From the NCBI GenBank assembly GCA_021401465.1, contig JADDMT010000290.1, forward strand, positions 1-16,512: a stretch of 16,512 nt of DNA, written 5' to 3'. How positions within the stretch are numbered: position 1 is the stretch's first letter; each line of letters opens with the position of its first letter. The notes beneath the pieces were generated by a model. The model saw only the letters and a list, made by a program, of their open reading frames with translations, was not told the DNA's origin and searched no databases. This document shows, piece after piece, positions 7,896-16,512 of this stretch. The translations under genes and the position numbers were made by a program. The DNA is from Teratosphaeria epicoccoides (taxonomy: Eukaryota; Ascomycota; Dothideomycetes; Mycosphaerellales; Teratosphaeriaceae).

Positions 7896-10800
7896 ATGTC
7901 TAGAGCACTACGAACTCGCAACTAACGCGCAGCGAACGCTATCCCGAGCGCCCGCGATAGCGAAGCTAGCCTGAGTAACTAGCCCGCAGAAGTAACCGCT
8001 GCGAGCGACACTGCATCGAGCGACGGTTCCGCTAGAGGACAATTACGCGGCGGACTAGGCAATAGATCCCCCGCATAGGGACCGCAGCTAACCCTGACTA
8101 TCGACCCGGCCCTTGTAGCCATGATTGTCAATTAGGTCGCGAACCGCCTTGCGAACTAGAGCTAGAGCCGCACCGCTCCTGGCAGCGACAACGGCGAGGA
8201 CGACGAAGACGTCGCCATGAGTGGTACTAACAAACTAGCGGATGAAGAAATCTAGCGAGATTTCACGCTAGGGACCCGCGAAGACAACTTATCGGGAGGC
8301 GCAGACCCTCTGCGTGTGCCTGCGAACTTGGTGCCTAAATTCGGGGCCATAGTAGGCTAACCGGGAGGTAGTCGTAACGCACGCAACCCGAAGCTGTTTA
8401 AGGGAGACACCTTAAAGGAGGCTCGAACTTTCTTGCAGGCATGTAAGGCAGTTTTCGTGCTTAACCTACGCGGATATTCCACAGAGGGCGAACGAGTCGC
8501 CTTTAGTGTGATGTAGCTTGAAGAGGATAAGGAACCTCGCAACAATTAGCATGAGCGGTATGACCTTATGCGGGTCTACGACGGAACGTATACATGGGCG
8601 GACTTTCGCTAGTTCTATGTCGACCAGGTCGAGGATCCGGGGAATCGCGCCCTTACTATGTCCGTCGAGTACGAGAAGGCTAAGCAGGAGAAGGGACAAA
8701 CAACCTCTAGCTTCGCAACCTATCTCGCCACACTCAAGGGACAGATGCTACCCTATACCGAGACGTAACGCGTGCGGCACTTGCTCGTCAAACTTAATGA
8801 CAATCTTCGGAACACAATCATGACTTTTCATGAACTTCCGACAACTCGGCAAGACCTCGTGTCCCTTGCGACACGTATAGAAATCACCTTGAAGCGAAAT
8901 GGAAAATCGGGCGGTAAGGACAATAAGCGTCTAAGCCCTGAGGACCCCCCAAAGGGCCGCTATCACAAGCGCCCTAGGGGCCACGTCTAACGCGGTAGTT
9001 CATTCCGGAGGAGCAAGCCCTCCGAGCCAAAAGACGGTAGCGAGAAGCCTCCGAGTAGCTGCCACATCTGTGGAGCGAGGGACTACTAGGCGGCTCGCTG
9101 TCCTAAACGAAGTGATAGGAAGAAGGTAAGCAAGGTGTCCGAAACCTCCCTAGAGGGGAGGCGAAAGAAAGACAAGCCCGAGACAACCGAATGGCTACCG
9201 CGGGTATCTAAGCTGTCTGTCACTGATGGTGTAGACTCGTGGCCTGCGCGGCGCCTATCTGGCGCGGTCCGAGTTAATGGCTCGCTCGAGCTAGTAGACT
9301 GTATGTTAGATGACCTTGCGGAGGTTAACGTGATACCCTAGAGGGTAATCGTACGGCTCGGTTTGAAGCCGATCCCAGGAGCCCTGCTGCCTACCATGAA
9401 GTCTTTTCAGGGCGAAGGCGTAGCGGCTCGAGGCGCGTACAACGTGCGCCTCTAACTCGCGGACTCCTCGGGAGAAGTGCGCGAGACTAACGAAGTCTTC
9501 TATGCCGAAGACGTTCCTGATAAGGAGCTCCTGCTTGGCCGCCCTTAGCGCCACAAGCAGGGAGTCGTTGTTGATAGAGCTACCGACAACTAGTTCTACG
9601 GCTCCATAGGCGAAGTTCCTGCGGTGCAGATGCGTGACGCACACAGCTTCTACAGGGACATGAAGAAGGTCTAATGCGTGTATGCGGTCCGCATACAGAA
9701 CGTCAAGGAAAACGTTACCCTTCTGCCTAAGTTAGAGGAATACGCCGATATTTTCGACGTAGAGGCTGCGGCCTATGCCCGGGCCCTAGACGCGGAACAT
9801 GCGATTAACCTTAAGGAGGGTTACAATCCTCCGCATTGACCTCTGTACCCTATGTCGGAATCGCAGCTCGAAACACTTCGAGACTACCTCTACAAGGCGC
9901 AAAGGAACGCGTGGATCCGACGAAGCGACAGCGAGGCTAGAGCGTTAGTTATGTTCGTCCCGAAGAAGGATAACACGCTCCGCCTATGCGTTAACTATAG
10001 GGGCCTTAACGCGGTGACCTAGAAGAACCGCTGCCCCCTACTACTTATTAGCGAGACACTTGACCGCCTTGGTCGCGCTACCATCTTCTCGTCTATCGAC
10101 TTGAAGGACGCCTACTACTAGATACCGATCCGAAAGGGCGACAAGTAGAAGACTGCATTCCGAACGCAGTATAGACACTTCGAGTATACAGTGATGCCAT
10201 TCGGCTTGACTAACGTACTAGCGACGTTCTAAGCGTATATTAACCGGGCCCTAGCCGGCCTTGTTGACACCTGCTGCGTAGTATATTTAGACGATATACT
10301 AGTCTATTCCGACTCGAAGGAGGAGCATATTCGGCATCTAAGTATAGTGCTCGAATAGCTCCGCAAGTTCGCTCTGTACGCGAACCTAAAGAAGTGCTCA
10401 TTCCTGACGGATAGGATTGAGTTTCTCGGATACATCGTCTCCACAGAAGGAGTCATCATAGATGACTAAAGGGTGTCCGCAATCGCGGAGTAGCCGCGGC
10501 CGACTACCCTCCGAGAAGTGCAGGTGTTCCTAGGATTTACTAACTTCTACCGCAGATTCATACGATCTTACTCGAAGATCGTGGCTCCCCTCACGGCCCT
10601 CGCAAAGGGCGCGGTTCGAGGAAAAAAGCCAGGGAAAGTGCCTTAGGAGGAGGCTTAGAGTAAGGCCTTCTCTAAACTCAAAGCAGCTTTTTAAACTGCG
10701 CCTATACTTCGGCACTTTGACCCTGCTGCGAAGACCTGGATAGAGACCGATGCTTCAAAATTCGCAATAGCCGTAATTATATCGCAGCTCTAGTCGCACG

Positions 10801-11049
10801 AAGGCAGTACGCGATAGTACCCGATTGCCTTCTAGTCGCGGAAGATGCAGGGCGCTAAGCTCAACTACGAGACTCACGACTAAGAGCTTTTAGCTATTGT
10901 TAACAGCTTCAAGGAGTACTAACACTACCTCGAAGGCGTAGCGCACCCTATTAAGGTGCTTACTAACCATAACAACCTTCGTGGCTTCATGGGCGTGAAG
11001 CAGCTAAGTAGTCAGCAAGCAAGGTAGGCGACTTTCCTCGCTAGCTTTG

Positions 11050-11291
11050 TGATAGGGAAGGTGTGCTAACCTTTTACTACTACCCTACATGGCTAAAAGG
11101 CTTAGTAATCAGTCCTGTGACAGGGCTGATTACAGTTAGCTACATATACACACATACTGCAACCCGAGAAACATCCGCAAGATCACGTGATGCCAAGCCT
11201 GCAGCTAGCACCCGTACGTCCGGCATCTCAGATATCCGCGAGGTCACATGACGCCAAGCCTGCGGCTAGCGCCTGTACGTCTGGCATATCA
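11050..11291 (+). repeat. T2 5' LTR
   Basis: 242 bp, TGATAGGG to CATATCA. It includes the 27-bp near-palindrome at 11106-11132 and the 61-bp duplication with GATCACGTGA and GTCACATGAC versions of the E-box palindrome. Confidence 0.9.
11106..11132. repeat. 27-bp near-palindrome in mini-element LTR
   Basis: Arms TAATCAG and CTGATTA plus inner CCTGT and ACAGG pair around a single central G. Only one position (T opposite G) is not a Watson-Crick match. The same sequence is at 11625-11651, 12366-12392 and in the T3 3' LTR, and a decayed form is in T1 (6861-6887). Confidence 0.75.
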
Positions 11292-11568
11292 TTATCCCCT
11301 CTCCCTAAGGGGACCGCCCTCGGTTCTACTGAACCAAACAGCGCACCGTTGCATGACTTAGAGGCGGGGGGGTCTGCATGGACACATGACTTAGAGGGAG
11401 GCGGCTAACTCTCCATGGACACATGACTTAGCGGCAGTTTCACCCCGCATGGTCGGGTATATGTTACCCCGAGCCAGTTGGCATCCGCAGATACCCTGTA
11501 CTCTTAGCCAGAGATCCGAGCGAAAAATCGCTCGAACCTAGGTCCGACTATACAGGACTAATTACTCT

Positions 11569-11810
11569 TAATAGGGAAGGTGTGCCGACCTTTCACTACT
11601 ACCCCACATGGCCAAAAGGCTTAGTAATCAGTCCTGTGACAGGGCTGATTACAGTTAGCTACATATACACACATACTACAACCCGAGAAACATCTGCGAG
11701 ATCACGTGACGCCAAGCCTGCGGCTAGCACCCATACGTCCGGCATCTCAGATATCCGCGAGGTCACGTGACGCCAAGCCTGCGGCTAGCGCCCATACGTC
11801 TGGCATATTA
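11569..11810 (+). repeat. T2 3' LTR
   Basis: 242 bp, direct copy of 11050-11291, ending CATATTA and followed at once by the CTTTG target duplication. Confidence 0.9.
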
Positions 11811-12309
11811 CTTTGACTTCGTTATCTAGCATCGTTCTAGAAAGACGAATCTAGCTAACAGTCCTTCGTGACGACTAGACTACGACACTAGGGAAGAGGG
11901 TAACTAATAGCTTCTCCCTACGCTGTAAACAAAGCTTGTAGTTTAGGGCGGCGATCTGTCGTTAGCTCCTCTTGTAGGCCGACTACGGGTCTAATAGGGC
12001 CTCACGGCCTCTACTAGTGACGAACCCTCCTATCTAGCAGTTATGGCGACTGTGTCTAGCTCGATCTGTGCGGTAGTTAACTAGCTTACATGTAGTAAGC
12101 ATGCGATGTCTAAAGAACCCTTTAAAGAAGTCTTAAGACTTATTTAGCGGTTACAAGAGCGAGAACTAGAGTTAATTAATGAGGGTGTAGCCCTCTAGGA
12201 CACTACAGGCGGTCCGAAGTACTAGACTAAGTCAGGCGATTTGTGGTACTTTGATAATAGGCTCTACGTACCCGCTAACTATGCACTCTGTTCGCAGCTC
12301 CTCCGTATT

Positions 12310-12551
12310 TGATAGAGAAGGTATGCCGACCTTTTACTACTACCCTACATGGCTAAAAGGCTTAGTAATCAGTCCTGTGACAGGGCTGATTACAGTCGGC
12401 TACATATACACACATACTGCAACCCAAGAAACATCCGCGAGATCACGTGACGCCAAGCCTGCGGCTAGCACCCGTACGTCCGGCATCTCAGATATCCGCG
12501 AGGTCACGTGACGCCAAGCCTGCGGCTAGCGCCCGTACGTCTGGCATATCA
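12310..12551 (+). repeat. T3 5' LTR
   Basis: 242 bp, TGATAGAG to CATATCA. The near-palindrome is at 12366-12392. One of its E-box palindromes is GTCACGTGAC and the other is GATCACGTGA. Confidence 0.9.
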
Positions 12552-12828
12552 TTATCCCCTCTCCCTAAGGGGACCGCCCTTAGTTCCACTAAACCAAACG
12601 GCGCACTATTGCATGACTTAGAGGCGGGGGGGTCTGCATGGACACATGACTTAGAGGGAGGTAGCTAACTCTCTATAGACACATGACTTAGCGGCAGTTT
12701 CACCCCGCATAGTCAGGTATATGTTACCCTAAGCTAGTTAGCATCCGCAGATACCCCGTACTCTTAGCTAGAGATCTAAGCGAAAAATCGCTTGAACCTA
12801 GGTCTGACTATACAGGACTAATTACTCT

Positions 12829-13070
12829 TGATAGGGAAGGTGTGCCGACCTTTCACTACTACCCCACATGGCCAAAAGGCTTAGTAATCAGTCCTGTGAC
12901 AGGGCTGATTACAGTCGGCTACATATACACACATACTGCAACCCAAGAAACATCCGCGAGATCACGTGACGCTAAGCCTGCGGCTAGCACCCGTACGTCC
13001 GGCATCTCAGATATCCGCGAGGTCACGTGACGCCAAGCCTGCGGCTAGCGCCCGTACGTCCGGCATATTA
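12829..13070 (+). repeat. T3 3' LTR
   Basis: 242 bp, direct copy of 12310-12551, ending CATATTA directly before GTATT. Confidence 0.9.
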
Positions 13071-14392
13071 GTATTCATCATGACAATAAACTCGCGGGCC
13101 ATTTTGGCGTAGAGAAGACAAACGCACTTCTCGGACGCAAATACTAGTAGCCTACGCTAGAACAGGATGTCTCTAACTATGTCAAATCCTGCCAGACGTG
13201 CCAGATTAGCAAATCTCGGCGCTATCGCCCCTACGGCGATGCTTAGGCGCTCCTACTACTAGAGAGGCCATGGCAAGACTTGACTATAGATTTTATTACC
13301 GATTTGCTGCTAGCAAAGTAGAAAGGCGATATGGTTGATGCTGTCCTTGTAGTAGTCGACCGATACTCGAAGATGAATATCTTCATCCTATGTACGAAAA
13401 AGTGCACAAGCGGCGAGCTTGCGCGGCTACTTCGCGACAAAGTCATATGGCGCTTTAGTGTCCCCCGAAGTATCCTATTAGATCGAGGTTCTGTCTTTAC
13501 TAGTAAATACTAGCAAGAATTTGTGTTTGAGGCGCGTGTCAAGCACCGCCTAAGTACAGCATTCCATCTACAGACTAATAGTTAGACTGAACATATGAAC
13601 TAGACTCTTAAGTAGTACCTTTAGTGCTACTACGCTAAGAACCAGGATGCCTAGGCCGACGTAATTCCTATGGCGGAATTTGCAGTCAATAACAGCGTGC
13701 ATGCTACTATGCGCATGTCGCTATTTCAGATTCTTTATGGCTTTGATCCGGAAATACACCTAGAACTGCCTCAGGACGAGTCTTCTGAGGAGAGGGTGCC
13801 GGCTGCCGCGGAATTAGCGCGGCGTATGCGCGAGGTACATTCGGTGCTAATAGAACACTAGAAAAAGGCCTCAGAATCCCAGATTAAACATAATAACACC
13901 TGTGCTAAACCGATGTAGTACGCAGTTAGTACGAAGGTGTTACTGTTAACGAAGAATCTCAAGCTGAAACTTCCGAGCAAGAAGATGACGCCAAGGTTCG
14001 TCGGACCCTTCCGGATACGCGACGCGATAGGCTCGCAGGCGTACCGGCTATCGTTGCCATTGTCGTATCGTGTGCACGACGTCTTCTACGTATCTCTACT
14101 CGAACCATAGGTACAGCGCGAGGGCGAAAAGCCCGCGGACCTAATGCTAGTAGCAGAAGAGAACGAAGAGTAGGAAGTCGAGGGTATTAAGGACAGTATG
14201 CGGCGTAAGGGCGCAACGCACTATCTAGTGAAGTAGAAAGGATACCCACCTAAGTACACACAATAGGTTCCGGCTAAAGACTACAAGAACGCTCTAGAAG
14301 CTATTCGTGAATTCGAAGAGCAGAGGAGGCGTAAGCAGGGCTTAAGAAGGTCGATTCGGGGGAAGATGAGGGTTCTAGAGCAGAATTCTTAA

Positions 14393-14532
14393 CACGTGTA
14401 TGTAGCGCATGACGCGCGAAGCGACAACGAGAAGCAAACGCCCTACTCATACATCATTGATGCCTAAAGGCACACCTAGAATAAACCTAAGAAGAACAAG
14501 AGACATGCTCGGATTAGCTTCGTAGCTAATGC
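14393..14532. other. Spacer between convergent gag-pol and antisense gene (A2)
   Basis: This matches A1 3161-3300 with transitions only where I compared. It starts with ACACGTGT after the stop. No gene is seen. Confidence 0.6.
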
Positions 14533-16029
14533 TTAGCGACTACTAGTCGGGGGCTTCCTGACTAAACCCGAAGCAGGAGAGTCTTTCTTGTTGCGGTCCG
14601 CTAGGGACTGCCTACCCGCACGGGGTCTACCAAACACCCCGAAGCGACCATGAGTAACGGGGGTGGCAACGCCACGAAGAGAGGCCGGCATCTTCTTCTT
14701 TAGTAGGTTGCGAGGGAGCTCGTCTTCGGAGCCTATAGTAGCCAGAGAACTAGCGACACCCTTACCGCGCCTAGTCGCGACGACTACCTCATCCTTAGCA
14801 TCAGAAGGCGAAGAGACTCGAGCGCGCTTGCGGCTGTCGCGCTCGGCCCTCGAGATCATCTTGCGCTTCTTGACACGAGTGTCGACTACATCATCGGACT
14901 TAGTGTCTCCCTTAGGCGTAACTAGTGCAGTGACACTACGGCGCGAAGGGATCACGTTAGGACCGAAGGTATCCTGAACGTCGTTATCCTCCTCATCCTC
15001 AAAGATCTGGCCTAGAGGCTTGTGCCTTAGCGTCTTGACGGACGTAGTGCGGGTCGCAAGCGGGGAAGGCTCGGCTTCCTCGTCGCTGACCTCAATTTCG
15101 GCCCTGGCCCTCTTCTTCTTCTTGGATAGTAGCGTCGAGGCGGCGTAGGCGGCGGCGCTACAATGTGTTAGCTATACGCACGCGACAGGATTCGAGTGAG
15201 TAACTTACGGCTTAGTCCTTAGGACCGGCTTAGAGGCAGGCTGCCTCTCGGTACGGCGCTAGGGCGTAGCCTTAGCGGCGGGAGTAGTGAATTGCTTGAT
15301 GACCTTCTTGCGGATCATCCGCGTCTCAAAGTCATCGTCAATAGAGGCAAGGGCCCCGAGTTGCTGACGCTGACAGCTAGTCGGATATTTCTCGACGCTA
15401 ACGTTAGCCTAGCGGAGAAAGTCAGCATTCATACTAGGAGGGCACCCGCACCGTATGCGTACTATGGCGAAGGTCTCGACCCTAACGGTTAGCACCTTTA
15501 AGATCTTCTAGACTAAGTCTGCGATTAGACCTAGACAAACGTTTTCGCCTGTTAGCAGAGAGTCGAAGCGAACGCCGCCGTGAGAACGGTTAGCAGTCGC
15601 GGTGAAGCACGAGAGGGCGCCGAGCAGGTAGGCGAGTGCCTCGCGGTACTTAGCCTGTAGCCTGTTCATGGTCGGAGTGCCTTCGGCAATCCCCTCGTCG
15701 CGCGCACTCTAGAAGTCATCGATGTTACGGCAGAGCTAGTTGTACTCGCCGTACACCTCTTCAGGGAGGTCTTGGCATTTTTGATGCTTGCCATTACAGT
15801 TGACATAATTGCGGTAGACACTGCCCTCATCAAACCCGCTGACGTAGATCTCGGCTACGCTTCGGTTAGTACAAGTCACGCATACCTCGCGGGTAGGGGA
15901 CGCCTTACTAACACGCGGAAGAGAGATGTGTGCAGCTTGGCTACTAAGGTTGTCGAGGCATCGTCGACACGAGCGACGATCGCGGGCAGAGCGAGTAGCG
16001 TCGAACTTAGTCTGCAGCACATGAGCTAT
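14533..16029 (-). pseudogene. Antisense accessory gene of element A (A2 copy, decayed)
   Basis: Second copy of the convergent gene. The start codon is lost: ATG is ATA here (16029-16027), a CpA-to-TpA change seen from the + strand. The reading frame is otherwise continuous, without the one-base insertion of A1, so A2 gives the better reading frame. Stops are TAG at 15736, 15709, 15508, 15409 and 15259 (+ strand positions of CTA). Two of the N-terminal cysteines (62 and 75 by A1 numbering) are Tyr. The basic and acidic second exon (15157-14533) is fully open. Function unknown; the paired Cys and basic runs suggest a nuclear, metal-binding protein. Confidence 0.7.
15158..15208 (-). other. Predicted 51-bp intron of the antisense gene (A2)
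   Basis: GTAAGT donor, GCTAAC branch-like site and TTGTAG acceptor are all present, although bases between them differ from A1 by transitions. It removes an in-frame TAA. Confidence 0.72.
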
Positions 16030-16192
16030 TATAGCTAAGACAGGTTAATTGATCTTGATTAATTGATTGAAGAAGAAGGAGCTCCGGTACAGACCCGCAG
16101 ACACGGCGAGGCGCAAGCTAAGCGAAGTAGGAGCGGAGGTCGATGTTAGTGTCTTAGAACAGGGAAGTTTAGGGAGCGACGAGGTTTTTATA
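16030..16192 (-). promoter_or_regulatory. Promoter and leader of the antisense gene (A2)
   Basis: TATAAAAA on the minus strand at 16192-16185, followed by a pyrimidine- and TCAA-rich leader. The spacing to the mutated start codon is the same as in A1. Confidence 0.58.
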
Positions 16193-16512
16193 CCCTCTGA
16201 CAGCCCCCCTGTTGCCTACCGCAACCGTTGAGCTAGTGACTCGAACTACATGCGCAGAGTACCTGCCTTTAGTTGACTTACAAGGGGACCGAATAATGCA
16301 ATAACGGATAACGCGGCTGTCACGCATGTGCGCCGACCGCACTCGTGCTAGCCTACTAGCATGGAAATGTGGCGAGGCCCGCGCCAGGAGCGCGCTCCTG
16401 CCGTTTCGAGCGGCGCGCGCAGAGCGTCCGCGTACTTTCCTACTACCCCGAGGTTCTGCGACACGTTCTTCACGGTCACGACTGAATAGGGACGGCCAAG
16501 CTACTTGGCGAG
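16193..16512. other. GC-rich upstream region of antisense gene (A2), cut by window end
   Basis: Matches A1 4962-5281. It includes the unchanged 16-bp palindrome at 16385-16400. No gene is seen. Confidence 0.6.

Larger units (their letters stand above)
11050..11810 (+). mobile_element. TRIM-like mini LTR element T2 (761 bp)
   Basis: LTRs are 11050-11291 and 11569-11810. Target duplication is CTTTG at 11045-11049 and 11811-11815. The A1 sequence shows the empty site near 1345-1349. It interrupts gag-pol just after RNase H catalytic motifs, in + orientation. The LTR pair differs at 16 positions, all transitions. The 3' LTR begins TAATAGGG, its TG having become TA. Confidence 0.92.
12310..13070 (+). 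mobile_element. TRIM-like mini LTR element T3 (761 bp)
   Basis: LTRs are 12310-12551 and 12829-13070. Target duplication is GTATT at 12305-12309 and 13071-13075. The empty site is in A1 at about 1839-1843. It splits the integrase just before its zinc-binding His residues. The LTR pair differs at only 8 of 242 positions, all transitions, the lowest of the three copies. That suggests T3 is the most recent or least mutated. Confidence 0.92.
7896..14392 (+). pseudogene. Decayed gag-pol polyprotein, A2 copy, split by T2 and T3
   Basis: Gag, protease, RT, RNase H, integrase and chromodomain lie in one frame from ATG 7896 to TAA 14390-14392. Without T2 and T3 this is about 1654 codons, so the element made a single Gag-Pol with no frameshift. 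Gag capsid-like sequence is at about 8390-8900. A CCHC zinc knuckle is at 9060-9101, with its His changed to Tyr (TAC 9084). A retropepsin-like LDDLAEVNVI is at 9306-9335, where D-S/T-G would be expected. RT YLDD is at 10284-10295. RNase H TDAS has its Asp at 10749. Integrase core follows T3, with the catalytic Glu kept (GAA 13589). The chromodomain is at 14171-14326. Many TAG and TAA stops fall at family Trp and Gln positions, the first at codon 10. Not functional. Confidence 0.92.
6721..16512 (+). mobile_element. Ty3/gypsy chromovirus element A, copy A2 (3' truncated by window)
   Basis: The order is 5' LTR (6721-7846, split by mini-element T1), short leader, gag-pol (split by T2 and T3), convergent antisense gene, and upstream region up to the window end. 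The last base corresponds to A1 position 5281, so about 315 bp and the 3' LTR are missing. Removing T1-T3 and their duplicated targets leaves an element collinear with A1. A2 has more stop codons than A1 where both can be compared. It also has CGG-to-TAG changes at 10119 and 13622. Confidence 0.9.

Noticed and set aside
1..16512. tRNA, rRNA, CRISPR array or host protein gene
   Set aside because: None seen on either strand. The tandem repeats are inside LTRs or mini-element interiors, and the GGTTC/GAACC hairpins do not extend to a tRNA cloverleaf.

Overview
The window is fungal repetitive DNA, most likely from a filamentous ascomycete, and I see no host gene in it. Three observations point there: Ty3/gypsy chromovirus proteins, a predicted short intron with fungal signals (GTAAGT, CTAAC, TAG), and heavy C-to-T / G-to-A decay of the RIP type (repeat-induced point mutation). 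Most stop codons are TAG or TAA at positions where the family has Trp or Gln, with a few TGA where the other copy has Arg. The sequence is a nest of at least three kinds of LTR element, all in + orientation.

Layout. Positions 1-5956 are the 3' part of chromovirus copy A1: a broken protease-to-chromodomain stretch of gag-pol (2-3160), a convergent spliced gene on the opposite strand (3301-4798), that gene's promoter and GC-rich upstream region, a polypurine tract, and a 360-bp 3' LTR (5597-5956). Positions 5957-6720 are a piece of a different gypsy element, B (RNase H to the start of integrase), which looks like the target of both A insertions. Positions 6721-16512 are a second copy, A2: 5' LTR, a single-frame gag-pol (7896-14392), the same antisense gene (14533-16029) and its upstream region. 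A2 runs off the end of the window about 315 bp before its expected 3' LTR. An intact A would be about 8.2 kb.

Inside A2 sit three copies (T1, T2, T3) of a tiny LTR element. Each is exactly 761 bp (242-bp LTR, 277-bp interior, 242-bp LTR) with its own 5-bp target duplication. It encodes no recognisable protein and is a TRIM-like (terminal-repeat retrotransposon in miniature) non-autonomous element. T1 is in the A2 5' LTR, T2 follows RNase H, and T3 is at the integrase zinc-binding region. The order of events is therefore B, then A1 and A2, then T1-T3.

The most interesting points are: (1) the chromovirus carries an antisense, Cys-rich, apparently spliced gene with its own TATA promoter between pol and the 3' LTR, present in both copies; (2) the 761-bp mini-elements have exact size and clean target duplications, E-box palindromes duplicated inside the LTR, and LTR differences that are the same in all three insertions; (3) the mutation pattern converts CpG to TpA as well as CpA to TpA.
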